A DNA stretch of 64,000 nucleotides from Bradyrhizobium glycinis. GTDB lineage: Bacteria; Pseudomonadota; Alphaproteobacteria; Rhizobiales; Xanthobacteraceae. The notes beneath the pieces are model-generated. The model worked only from the letters and a program-made list of their open reading frames with translations. It was not told where the DNA came from and made no database searches. A program made the position numbers and the translations under genes. Below are positions 37,574 to 45,890 of the stretch, piece after piece. How positions within the stretch are numbered: position 1 is the first letter of the stretch; every line of letters starts with the position of its first letter. The stretch covers positions 1 through 64,000 of the forward strand of contig NZ_JACCHQ010000018.1 in the NCBI RefSeq assembly GCF_016031655.1, written 5' to 3'.

Positions 37574-38815
37574 ATGGAAGTTGAAGAGTACTTGGGCAGA
37601 AGCCGGCTGTACCGGCGTCTCAGAGGCGGGCCGCACGGACAGCTCGTTGAGCGCTATGCCGCTCGTCTCGTCGAAGAGAGACTCGTTCGGCACGGCGCGT
37701 GGCGTTGCCTCAACGTGGTTGGCGGGCTCCTGAGTTGGATCGCAGGCCGTCGCTATGAGCTGGTCGATCTCGATGAGCAGGTCGTTGAGCGGTACCTCCG
37801 ACATCGAGGCGGGAGGCAGTCTATCCAACCCGGTGACCGGGCCGCGCTCAAGCGATGGCTCTCGGTGCTGCGCCAGGAAGGCGCGATCGCGCAGTTGGTG
37901 CTGCCGCCTCTCACCCCGCACGAACGGATCTTCAAGGAGTTCGATACCTACCTGCGATCAGAGCGCGGCCTAGCCCCGAGGTCCATCGTCCGCCATCTCC
38001 CGGTCATCCGCAGGTTCCTGCACGAGGTGTGCTCCGGCGGCGCCGCCGCCCTGTGCAAGATCAACCAAGAGGACGTGATCCGCTACATTGAGCGCCACGC
38101 CCAGGATTGGAGCCCGGGAACAGGCAAGGCGATGTGCTGGTCGTTGCGCGCCTTTCTCCGTTACCTCCACCATCGGGGGCTGAACGCGCGCCCGTTGGCG
38201 GATTGCGTTCCATCGATGCGACGATGGAAGCTCGCAACTCTGCCGACCTATCTGCCTGCCGCTCAGGTGCGGAGGGCTCTCGACGGTTGCGATCGGGAGA
38301 CGGTGATGGGACGGCGCGACTACGCCATTCTGTTGTTGCTGGCCAAGCTCGGCCTGCGGGCCGACGAGGTTGCGACGCTCACCCTCGACGATATCGACTG
38401 GCGCGCCAGCGAGATACTCGTTCGCGCCAAGGGCCGGCAGCGTGCACGGATGCCGATATCGCCAGACGTTGGCGCGGCAATCGTTGCATATCTGCGCAAT
38501 GGCCGCCCAAAGTCGTCCTGCCGACGGTTGTTCGTCCGCACACTCGCGCCACACGTCGGCTTTGCTTCCGGATGTGCGATCACCATGATCGCCAAGGCCG
38601 CTCTCGATCGCGTTGGAATCGAAGGTTGCGCACACCGCGGCGCCCATATCTTCCGACACAGTCTCGCTACCGAGCTTCTCCGATCTGGCGCGACCTTGTC
38701 GGAGATCGGACAGTTGCTGCGGCACGAGAACCACGACACCACCCGGATTTACGCGAAGGTCGACGTCGATGCGCTGAGAACATTGAGCCTGCCCTGGCCG
38801 GGAGGCGTGCAATGA
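37574..38815 (+). CDS. ritA: RIT tyrosine recombinase A
   Basis: First recombinase of the trio, 413 residues. It has an N-terminal SAM-like core-binding part (FDTYLRSERGLAPRSIVRHL) and a C-terminal catalytic domain with the first Arg in KLGLRADEVATL, HxxR in HIFRHSLATELL and the H...Y end in LLRHENHDTTRIYAKVD. It is longer than XerC/D because of an about 100-residue N-terminal extension. I start at MEVEEYLGRS (37574) with ribosome site GGAG/AGGAAG. Its stop overlaps the ritB start. Confidence 0.92.
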   Translation: MEVEEYLGRSRLYRRLRGGPHGQLVERYAARLVEERLVRHGAWRCLNVVGGLLSWIAGRRYELVDLDEQVVERYLRHRGGRQSIQPGDRAALKRWLSVLRQEGAIAQLVLPPLTPHERIFKEFDTYLRSERGLAPRSIVRHLPVIRRFLHEVCSGGAAALCKINQEDVIRYIERHAQDWSPGTGKAMCWSLRAFLRYLHHRGLNARPLADCVPSMRRWKLATLPTYLPAAQVRRALDGCDRETVMGRRDYAILLLLAKLGLRADEVATLTLDDIDWRASEILVRAKGRQRARMPISPDVGAAIVAYLRNGRPKSSCRRLFVRTLAPHVGFASGCAITMIAKAALDRVGIEGCAHRGAHIFRHSLATELLRSGATLSEIGQLLRHENHDTTRIYAKVDVDALRTLSLPWPGGVQ

Positions 38816-39738
38816 CCAATCTGGGCTCCGCACTCGATAAGTACCTGAGCATGCGCAAGGGACTGGGCTACAAGTACGAGCACCAGACCTGTCGGCTCGC
38901 CGACTTCGTCGCCTTCATGGAGAAGCGCAAAGCCAGGATCATCACGACGAAGCTGGCAATGGAATGGGCGACGCTGCCGCCCGATCGTCATGCATCCTGG
39001 GCGCTGCGATTGAGCGACGTGCGCGGGTTCGCGCGCCATGTCGCCAACTTCGATCCGAGAACAGAGGTGCCGCCCATCGGCATGCTGCCGGGATGGAAGC
39101 GTGCCAAGCCCTATGTCTACAGCGACGCGGAGATCGATGCGTTGCTGACGGCAGCGCTGGCTCTGCCGCCAGAGGACGGGCTGCGCCGATGGACCTACCA
39201 TACCTTGTTCGGGCTGATCGCGGTGACTGGCATGCGCATATCCGAGGCGATGGGCCTGGAGCGTGATGACGTCGACCTCGACGCCGGCGTGCTGACGGTC
39301 CGGCTGACCAAGTTCGGCAAGTCGCGGCTCCTGCCATTGCATCCGACGACGAGAACAGCGCTGCGCGACTACGTCCACCGGCGCGATGCGCTGCTCGGAT
39401 CACGCTGCGGCTCGACCTTCTTCGTTGCCGAACAGGGAGGCCGCTTGCTTCGCCAGTACGTTCATCGCGTCTTCTGGCGATTGTCCAGAGAGATCGGGCT
39501 GCGGCGCCCAGGTGATCGTACCGGGCCACGCGTGCACGACTTCCGTCATCGCTTCGCCATCCGGACGCTGCTTGACTGGTATCGCGAAGGCAAGAACGTC
39601 GAGCAGCAGCTCCCAGTGCTGTCCACTTACCTCGGCCACGCCTGCGTGCGCGATACTTACTGGTATCTCTCGGCCTGCCCCGAGTTGATGGAAGAAGCGG
39701 CGCGGCGTCTCGACCGGCGATGGGAGGTGACGCTATGA
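38812..39738 (+). CDS. ritB: RIT tyrosine recombinase B
   Basis: Second recombinase, 308 residues from the ATG overlapping the ritA stop (ATGA). A core-binding N-terminus (LSMRKGLGYKYEHQTCRL) is followed by the catalytic Arg in AVTGMRISEAMGL, HxxR in HDFRHRFAIRTLL and the tyrosine region in TYLGHACVRDTYWYLS. Coupled expression with the other two fits the known trio layout, where each protein probably has a different task in synapsis and cleavage (inference). Confidence 0.92.
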   Translation: MTNLGSALDKYLSMRKGLGYKYEHQTCRLADFVAFMEKRKARIITTKLAMEWATLPPDRHASWALRLSDVRGFARHVANFDPRTEVPPIGMLPGWKRAKPYVYSDAEIDALLTAALALPPEDGLRRWTYHTLFGLIAVTGMRISEAMGLERDDVDLDAGVLTVRLTKFGKSRLLPLHPTTRTALRDYVHRRDALLGSRCGSTFFVAEQGGRLLRQYVHRVFWRLSREIGLRRPGDRTGPRVHDFRHRFAIRTLLDWYREGKNVEQQLPVLSTYLGHACVRDTYWYLSACPELMEEAARRLDRRWEVTL

Positions 39739-40736
39739 AGCCCGCCTGCAATGTCGCCACGTTGATCGAGCGCTTCTTCACCGAGCGCCTCATGCGCCAG
39801 CGCAATGTTAGCGCCAACACGATCGCCTCCTACAGGGACACGTTCCGGCTGCTGTTCATGTTCGCGCAGGTGCGGCTGCGGACGTCCCCATCGGCCCTGA
39901 CGCTCGTCGATCTGGATGCAACGTTCATCGGCGCGTTCCTCACCGATCTCGAGGTTAAGCGCGGCGTCAGCGCAAAGACGCGTAACCTGCGTCTGACCGC
40001 CATCCGATCCTTCTTCAGGTTCGTGTCCTTCGAGGAGCCGGCACATAGTGCTCTGATCCAGCGCGTACTCGCCATACCGAGCAAGCGCCACGACAAGCGA
40101 CAGGTGCACTTCCTGACGCGCCCCGAGATCGAGGCGGTTCTCGCCGCGCCTGATCGAACGACGTGGCTTGGCCGCCGCGATCACACCTTGCTGCTGGTCG
40201 CGGCCCAGACGGGCTTACGCCTCTCAGAGCTGACTGGCCTTGACCGGGATGCCGTCCACCTCGGGTCTGGCGCACACGTGCGATGCGTCGGTAAAGGGCG
40301 GAAGGAGCGGACCACTCCGCTGACCACACTCGCTCGGTGTGCACTCCAGGCATGGCTCAAGGAACCGTTGCGGAAAGGAGCAACAGCGTTGTTCCCGAAC
40401 GTGCACGGGGGCAGGCTCAGTGCCGATAGCGTCCAATCCCTGCTGGGAAAGCATGTTCGTGTCGCTCACAAGAGTTGCCCGTCTTTGAAGGCCAAGAGCG
40501 TGTCACCGCACGTGCTGAGGCACAGCGCTGCGATGGAACTGCTGCAAGCCGGCGTCGACTGCTCCGTGATCGCGCTGTGGCTCGGTCATGAATCGGTCGA
40601 GACCACGCAGACGTACCTGCACGCCCACCTCGCGCTCAAGGAAGCTGCCCTGGCGAAGCTCAAGCCGTACGAGCGCGGCAAGCGAACCCGCTTCCAGCCG
40701 AACGACCGCCTACTCGCCTTCCTCGAGGCGCTCTGA
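39735..40736 (+). CDS. ritC: RIT tyrosine recombinase C
   Basis: Third recombinase, 333 residues, starting at MKPACNVATLIERF in an ATGA overlap with ritB (an ATG 15 bp upstream is less likely). Catalytic motifs: Arg in QTGLRLSELTGL, Lys in VGKGRKERTTPL, HxxR in PHVLRHSAAMELL and the tyrosine in WLGHESVETTQTYLHAHL. All active-site residues are in place, so the trio may still be functional. Confidence 0.92.
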   Translation: MKPACNVATLIERFFTERLMRQRNVSANTIASYRDTFRLLFMFAQVRLRTSPSALTLVDLDATFIGAFLTDLEVKRGVSAKTRNLRLTAIRSFFRFVSFEEPAHSALIQRVLAIPSKRHDKRQVHFLTRPEIEAVLAAPDRTTWLGRRDHTLLLVAAQTGLRLSELTGLDRDAVHLGSGAHVRCVGKGRKERTTPLTTLARCALQAWLKEPLRKGATALFPNVHGGRLSADSVQSLLGKHVRVAHKSCPSLKAKSVSPHVLRHSAAMELLQAGVDCSVIALWLGHESVETTQTYLHAHLALKEAALAKLKPYERGKRTRFQPNDRLLAFLEAL

Positions 40737-40823
40737 ACGACCAGACTATGCCGAATGGAATGGGGCTGCCCTGCGCGCGATTGACGGGTGCCAGCGTGAT
40801 AACAGCGCGCTATACCAAATCCG

Positions 40824-40850
40824 TTCGGCATAGTTCGGCGGGCGGCATAA
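40824..40850 (+). repeat. RIT right inverted repeat
   Basis: Right outer inverted repeat of the RIT element, complement of 37451-37476 with one mismatch. About 26 further bases, with another CTATGCCG-like site (40865-40876), separate it from the inferred end. Confidence 0.8.
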
Positions 40851-42053
40851 ACAGCCCTATGCTGAGCGCGGCATAGTGCCGTGACGATCAGGCTGTACAT
40901 GGCCGCCGCACGCCGTCCGCCACGATCGGAGCCGCAGAACGGCCAGGACTTTCGGCCAAGAGCAATGCCCCTCAGCCCTCGCTCGGCGGCATTGTTGGAG
41001 AGGCACACGCGCCCGTCCTCGAGGAAGAGCGTGAAGCTCGACCATCGCTTCAGGATATAGTTGAACGCCTTGGCCAGGTCGTGCCCCCGAGACAGCTTGG
41101 CAAGCTGCTCCCGCATATAGACCTGGAGGTCCTCGACCAGGGGCCGGCTCAGCATCTGCCGCACCTGAAGGCGCTCGTCGGCACTCTTGCCGTTGATGGA
41201 GCGCTCGATCTCGAACAGTGCATCGATCCTCCGCACGACCTCGATCACGATCGGAGAGAGCGGGATTTCCTTCTTGCCGGTGGCCTTGCGCCGGGCATTC
41301 TCTTCGATGTCGGCCATGGCAAAGAACGGGCGCCGTCCATGCGACCAGCAGGCAGCCTCCCGGATTGGGCCTGGCTGGCGTCCCGCCAGATAGAGCTGGT
41401 TGTACCCGTCATAGGCGTCGGCCTGCAGGATGCCGGCATACCCCGCCAGATGCCCTGAGGATGCTCGCCCTTGCGGTCGCGTGAGTAATAGAACATCGCC
41501 GCCGGCGGGTCCGTGCCTCCAAACGGCCGGTCGTCCCGGACGTAGATCCAGCATCGTCCCGTATCGGTTTTGCCCTTAGCCAGCACCGGCACGTTGATGC
41601 CTTAGCCTGGCAATCTGCAGCTTCTGTTGCGCGATCAGCGCTTCATCTTCTGACGCTTTCGCGCGGGCGACCGCGAGTTCGGCGGCGATCTCCACACCCT
41701 TCGCGCGCTCGACTGCCAGCGCCTTCTTCAGGGCGGCAACCTCATCCGGAGCAGCGTCGCGGTCGGCATCCATGAGACGCAGTGAATCACAGATTGGACG
41801 CGATGGGACTCCCCAAAATGCAAAGAGCTGCGGATTCTGCGCTTAGCCCGCGCTTTGCGGTCGCCAGCTCAATTGCGGATTCCGCCAGTCGATCCCTTCC
41901 AGCATGTAGGCCATCAGCGCCGCCGAGATTGATACCGCGCCGTCGGACGCCGACGGCCAGATGAACTTGCCGCGATCCAGGCGCTTGGCGTAGAGCGACA
42001 TGCCAAGCCCGTGGTGAGTCGGCCCCGGGAGTTGCACCCGGAGCCGCTCTCCG

Positions 42054-42085
42054 AACCGTACGTGACGCTCTCACGTCATACGGCT
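42054..42085 (-). ncRNA. Group II intron domain V
   Basis: The minus strand folds as a near-perfect hairpin, AGCCGTATGACGTGA paired with TCACGTACGGTT around a short loop, the typical catalytic domain V. The reverse transcriptase stop codon (42071) falls inside it, an overlap that may be of structural interest. Confidence 0.7.
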
Positions 42086-43348
42086 ATCAACAAGTACCGA
42101 AGCAGAACTCAACCTCGCCCAATGAGCAAACAGCTTTGGCCTGCGGCGGCGGATCAATCTGAGCCAGGTGGAGGCTCTGACTTTTCCATTCTTCAGCTCT
42201 TTGTATTTGCGTCGCGCCCAGCGGTTAAGAGATTCATCGACGTATCGATACAGGTTGTGCATTTCTGACCGCCCATATCTGCCGTAGTACTGCATCCATC
42301 CACGAAGGATGGGATTCAGTTCCAAGGCGATTGCGTCGACTTCCGTCTGCGAGCGAAGCCTGAGCCGGAGCTGCCGGATCGTCATACGCATAGACTTCAT
42401 CGCCGCCCTGCTGGCCGCTGGCGAGAACGTACAGAAGTTTTCTTTCTTCTGATGATTTCTTGCCCTGCGCGGTCGAAAGGTAAATCCCAGAAAGTCAAAC
42501 GACTGACTGGTATGGCTACCCGGGCGGTTGCTGTCTTTGCAGTAGACGATCTTGGTCTTGTCGGGATGCATTTCGAGTTCGCATTCCTCAAACCTTGCTT
42601 GCAGCGCCGCCTTGATGGCCTCCGCTTCAGCCTTGGTTCGGCAATGAACGAGCCCGTCGTCTGCGTATCGACACCATGGTGACCGCGGGAAGTTCCGCGC
42701 CATCCACGTATTGAACGCATAATGCAAGAACAAAGTGGCAAGGACGGGACTGATCACGCCGCCTTGGGGTGTGCCCCGGCCGCGAGCGGTGATCGCTCCG
42801 TCTTTGCCTTGCATCGGCGCTATTAGCCAGCGTTCGATGTAGAGCAGAGCCCATTCGTCTTGCACATGCTTCCTGACGGCCTTCATAAGCAACTTGTGGC
42901 TGATATTGTCGAACAGGCCTTTGATGTCGAACTCCAGCACCCAGTCCATCTTCCAACACCGTTGCCGGGTGACGCCGACGGCGTCCAGCGCGGATTTTCC
43001 GGGCCGGTAGCCGTAGGAATCGGGAAAGAAGATTTCCTCGAGTGCTTGTTCAATCTGCAGCTTGACGACCGTCTGCGCCACGCGATCTGCTACTGTCGGC
43101 ACGCCTAGAATGCGTTGTCCGCCATTCTTCTTGGGAATGGGGACAGCCCGAACGGCAGGTGGAAAGTAGCTCCCAGAAGACATCCGATTCCAGACCTTGT
43201 AAAGGTTGCCCTTCAAGTTCTTCTCGAAAGCTTCCAACGATACCTTATCCACGCCGGCTGAGCCCGCATTGGCTTTGACCAATCGGTAGGCCTTCATCAC
43301 TGTTTGCTTGTCGATATTGTACTGCTTACGTTCGGTTACACCCATCAT
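42071..43348 (-). CDS. ltrA: Group II intron reverse transcriptase/maturase
   Basis: Intron-encoded protein of about 425 residues from MMGVTERKQYNI. The ribosome site AGGAGG is 2-5 bp upstream, so the second Met at 43345 may be the true start. Reverse transcriptase blocks are complete: RILGVPTVADRVAQTVV, FFPDSYGYRPGKSALDAV, RGTPQGGVISPVLATLFL and the catalytic YADD in WCRYADDGLVHC. A maturase (X) domain follows with LRGWMQYYGRYG. There is no C-terminal HNH endonuclease, so mobility would rely on reverse splicing without second-strand cleavage. Confidence 0.95.
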   Translation of the reverse strand: MMGVTERKQYNIDKQTVMKAYRLVKANAGSAGVDKVSLEAFEKNLKGNLYKVWNRMSSGSYFPPAVRAVPIPKKNGGQRILGVPTVADRVAQTVVKLQIEQALEEIFFPDSYGYRPGKSALDAVGVTRQRCWKMDWVLEFDIKGLFDNISHKLLMKAVRKHVQDEWALLYIERWLIAPMQGKDGAITARGRGTPQGGVISPVLATLFLHYAFNTWMARNFPRSPWCRYADDGLVHCRTKAEAEAIKAALQARFEECELEMHPDKTKIVYCKDSNRPGSHTSQSFDFLGFTFRPRRARNHQKKENFCTFSPAASRAAMKSMRMTIRQLRLRLRSQTEVDAIALELNPILRGWMQYYGRYGRSEMHNLYRYVDESLNRWARRKYKELKNGKVRASTWLRLIRRRRPKLFAHWARLSSASVLVDSRMT

Positions 43349-44073
43349 GTCCTCCTGCTCATCACAGTTGCATGCAGGCGGAACCACTTGCCTCGGCCCC
43401 TTCGCTCCAGTCCCATTACAGCACCTTCATCACTACTACGAGCCAATCCGCCCCAGTGTCGTGCTTCGGTACTCTCGTCTCGCGGTGTGCGCCGCTTGAA
43501 CTTCTCCCTTGGCATCACAACGACTGGTTCCTGCAGTTCTCTACAAGAGCCTGTATCCAGCTCGCGTCCCCTAAACGCCGGTCGCCACCCGCGCAGTAAT
43601 CCAGGCGCCTCACGGATTGATCTCAGGGATGGCACGCGCCCCTGATTTTGGCGACATCTAAATAATTTTGGACGCGTCATCGGAAGATTCGCTTTCGCTC
43701 GCCTTCTGGATACTCACCTGCCCCGTAAACTCGGGACTTTTGCAACACTTGCTGATGACCGCGCCTTTTAAGCGAAGCCACAGTGTCGTGGTTTTGCATC
43801 TGCGGCTGGAACGCCGATGCAGGAGGGCCAACCTCCATCTCTCATAAAGCTGTACGCATCAAATTCGGTTATTCACCTCCTTCATGCTCTGCAGCACACC
43901 ATGCCAGAGGATCTTGACCAAATCGCCGCGGCGCCCCCGGAAGATGTAGAGATCGCCAGCATGAGGATCGCGCTTCAGGCTCTCCTGGATCGCAAGCGCC
44001 AAGCTTTGCATTCCGCGGCGCATGTCGGTGTGGCCGGTGGCGATCCAGACCCTGACGCCGCTCGGGATCGGGA

Positions 44074-44496
44074 TCATCGCCGTCTCAGAATCTCAAGAAC
44101 CCGCTGCAGCGCCTCAACATCGACGTCGCGGTCAACGCGAACACGACAGCCGCCAAGCTCGATCTCGATAGTGCCGGCCCTTGCACGGTGCACAGGCGGT
44201 GAAGACACCGGTTGTGGCGCGCCACTCGAGATCGGAGCCGCCGCAGGCGTGATCTCAACCGGAACAAGCACCGGCGCAGCATCGCCGTTCAACTTGCCTT
44301 CGCGCGCCAACCGGCGCCACGTGAACAATTGGCTTGTCGACAGCCCGTTACGTCGCGCAGTCACAGACACCAGACGCGACCTACCATAGCTCTCGGTGAC
44401 GATCCGCTGCTTTTCTTCCAATGTCCAACGGCGCCGTGCGCCCGTCGAGACGACTTCAAGTCGGGAAACCTTCGGCATAGGCATATGGTCGGTCAT
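44074..44496 (-). CDS. tnpA: IS66 TnpA
   Basis: The first IS66 gene, a 140-residue DNA-binding protein. The N-terminal helix-turn-helix region (RRRWTLEEKQRIVTESYGR, then LSTSQLFTWRRLAREGKL) is typical, and the C-terminus contains RVRVDRDVDVEALQRVLEIL. The gene looks intact, unlike tnpB and tnpC. Its stop overlaps the tnpB ATG. Confidence 0.9.
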   Translation of the reverse strand: MTDHMPMPKVSRLEVVSTGARRRWTLEEKQRIVTESYGRSRLVSVTARRNGLSTSQLFTWRRLAREGKLNGDAAPVLVPVEITPAAAPISSGAPQPVSSPPVHRARAGTIEIELGGCRVRVDRDVDVEALQRVLEILRRR

Positions 44497-45050
44497 ACGC
44501 CTATGTCTTCATCCTCCATCAAACCGCGCAAGACGGTCTCCGCCGGAGCGATACAGTAGTACCGACGACTGCTTTTTGTAAGAGTGAGTGAAGGCTATTG
44601 AAGTCTCGGGGTACGGTTATCTGATAGGTTGGTTTGAGAACGGCATCCTTTACGAGCACACGTTTGCGTTAACCCACATCGACGCCCTGCTAAGGCGTTT
44701 GAGCCAGGCATGATCCCGGCCGTCGGCGAGGTAAAACAAGAGGCGCTTGACCTTGACGCTTGCACAATCCTGCCCGAGCTTTTGCAAGCAGTCCGCGGGA
44801 AGATTGGCAAGGCCGCCAAGGAGGGCATAGACTTGCCGAGCTTTCATTGTTGGGCAGTTCGTCAAGCAATTCAAAGACCACGCGTTCCGGCAGCTGTCTG
44901 GCGCTCGATCGAACGGGGGCGGTCGGTTTGTGCTAGGGCGATAGAACCCGAGCGCCGTATCTCAGCGCCCCGGTAGTTCGCTGCTTTGCAGTGTAACTGA
45001 CGCGCAATGGATTTGCGAAGCGGCTTGGTGCTGCGATCTTAACACAGCAG

Positions 45051-45788
45051 TCACTTCGAGGTCACGGCCCAATGATTGACGTCGAAGTTTAGGCCGCCTG
45101 GGGAAGACGTTATCTCAACACCATATTGGACGCTTCCGACGACTATATCGCCGAAATAACCTTTCGACTTGATCCATTGCAGGATACTCTGGATGTCCAC
45201 AGTCCCTGTGTTGGCCTTGGACGTGCGCAGGAACGAGATGACCTTGTGGTTGTTCCAGCCTTCAAACACATTCCAAGTCGTCCCGCCCACATCCACGCCT
45301 GTATAGACCGGAATCGCGGCTCCCGTCTTGGAGTACTTGTCAGAAATGGGCTTGACGTCGCCACTTCCATCGGGATTCCCGGTGTAGTTGGTCCAGAGCA
45401 TGATCTCATAGGCATTCGAGCTGTCCCAAATGTCGTACGCGAAGTTCCAGCGCCCGCGAGCCGGGACGCTCTGATCGAAGCTTGAAGTCAAGGTGTTGAT
45501 CGCGCTCAGCCGTTTACCGACATTGAACGCCTCGTGGGGATAGCTCTTAATGCCCCCGCTATCAGGATGGTTCGACCACACATTCCACCGATCGGCCGCA
45601 TGTACAGAGATCGTCTGAGGGCCAGCACCTTGGCCATAGACGTCGTTATTCCAGGAATAGCCATCAAGCGAATAGGTGCCGTATCGATCGCTCGAACTCC
45701 AGATCGGCGCTTTCGCGGATGCCGGGAATAGCACAGGGATGGCCACAAAGGGCAGCGCAAGAACGTTCCGCTTCGATAACTCAGACAT
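45051..45788 (-). CDS. GH12 endo-glucanase, GunA/GunA2-like
   Basis: A glycoside hydrolase family 12 enzyme (endo-beta-1,4-glucanase or xyloglucanase). Family blocks are all present: YSWNNDVYG, WNVWSNHPDSGGIKSYPHEA, FAYDIWDSSNAYEIMLWTNY with the nucleophile Glu of EIMLW, the GWNNHKVISFLR strand and the acid/base Glu in SVQYGVEITSS. I start at MSELSKRNVLALPFV (45788, GGAG site), giving 245 residues with a hydrophobic, signal-like N-terminus. B. japonicum GunA2 of the same family is secreted through the type III system, but I see no tts box upstream here. It may act on root cell walls during infection. Confidence 0.9.
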   Translation of the reverse strand: MSELSKRNVLALPFVAIPVLFPASAKAPIWSSSDRYGTYSLDGYSWNNDVYGQGAGPQTISVHAADRWNVWSNHPDSGGIKSYPHEAFNVGKRLSAINTLTSSFDQSVPARGRWNFAYDIWDSSNAYEIMLWTNYTGNPDGSGDVKPISDKYSKTGAAIPVYTGVDVGGTTWNVFEGWNNHKVISFLRTSKANTGTVDIQSILQWIKSKGYFGDIVVGSVQYGVEITSSPGGLNFDVNHWAVTSK

Positions 45789-45890
45789 TCTAAACTCCAA
45801 CTGAGATCTACCCCTCAGCAACCCAAAGCAAGCAAAGTTGGTGCCAGTGTTCGCGTGCCTCGCGACGGGTTCAACACGCAGATCAAGCAA

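Larger units (their letters stand above)
37450..40876 (+). mobile_element. RIT element (recombinase in trio)
   Basis: Three overlapping tyrosine-recombinase genes lie between near-identical inverted repeats: TTATGTCGCCCGCCGAACTA... at 37451-37476 and its complement at 40824-40850 (25 of 26 bases identical). At each end a second, inner inverted copy of the core GAACTATGCCGA/TTCGGCATAGTTC (about 37523-37537; about 40740-40755) gives a pair of inverted sites. The tnpC reading frame is continuous once the segment between two TGCCG pentamers (37445-37449, 40877-40881) is removed, which fixes the ends. This layout is that of RIT elements described in many proteobacteria. Confidence 0.85.
37307..41773 (-). 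pseudogene. tnpC: IS66 transposase TnpC, interrupted
   Basis: The DDE transposase of IS66. The N-terminal coiled-coil region lies at 41773-41610 (EVAALKKALAVERAKGVEIA). A deletion removes the zinc-finger part and joins it to VLAKGKTDTGRCWIYVRDDR. After a frameshift near 41450 the catalytic part continues with LQADAYDGYNQLY, CWSHGRRPFFAMA and FLEDGRVCLSNNAAERGLRG to LIVTA near 40877. There the RIT element splits it. The C-terminus, KMNGIDPQVLLADVLARI to the stop, is at 37444-37307. Deletion, frameshift and insertion all inactivate it. Confidence 0.85.
42013..43899 (-). mobile_element. Group II intron in IS66 tnpB
   Basis: A retroelement of about 1.89 kb. On the minus strand the 5' end reads GTGTGC (consensus GUGYG). 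A structured 550-base leader precedes the reverse transcriptase gene. Near the 3' end a domain V-like hairpin (42054-42085: AGCCGTATG...CGTACGGTT) is followed by a short domain VI-like stem. Ends are uncertain by one or two bases, because the 3' junction was set by keeping tnpB in frame. Confidence 0.85.
41843..44077 (-). pseudogene. tnpB: IS66 TnpB, split by a group II intron
   Basis: TnpB is a small IS66 protein required for transposition. The N-terminal part from 44077 reads MIPIPSGVRVWIATGHTDMR and GDLYIFRGRRGDLVKILWH, then stops being TnpB at about 43900. The C-terminal part resumes at 42012 with GLGMSLYAKRLDRGKFIWPS, and ends WRPQSAG at 41843. The two join in frame if the segment 42013-43899 is removed, so a splicing-competent intron would restore the gene. 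The start overlaps the tnpA stop. Confidence 0.85.
37046..44554 (-). mobile_element. IS66-family element carrying an intron and a RIT element
   Basis: Imperfect terminal inverted repeats (GTATCCGTTCGGCGTAGGCC at 37046; GTATCGCTCCGGCGGAGACC at 44554 on the minus strand, about 16 of 22 matching) bound the element. It is flanked by 8-bp near-identical target repeats, AGCAGTAC (37038-37045) and AGTAGTAC (44555-44562). Inside, on the minus strand, are tnpA, tnpB (split by a group II intron, 42013-43899), tnpC (split by a RIT element, 37450-40876, and internally deleted) and a small passenger gene. Without the two passengers the element would be about 2.2 kb, short for IS66, in line with the tnpC deletion. 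Confidence 0.8.
37017..44884 (-). pseudogene. AbiEi-like antitoxin, split by IS66
   Basis: Two minus-strand pieces belong together. The first is 44884-44555: VVFELLDELPNNES, a frame change, then YALLGGLANLPADCLQKLGQ, SVKVKRLLFYLADGRDHAWL, another shift, and RVLVKDAVLKPTYQITVPRD. The second, 37045-37017, adds about nine residues and a stop. The piece order and the DELP, SVKVKRL and YxITVP blocks match the C-terminal part of type IV AbiEi antitoxins as I know them. IS66 entered close to the C-terminus, with an 8-bp target repeat (AGCAGTAC/AGTAGTAC). The two internal frameshifts show that the gene was also decaying on its own. No AbiEii toxin gene is seen here. Confidence 0.55.
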
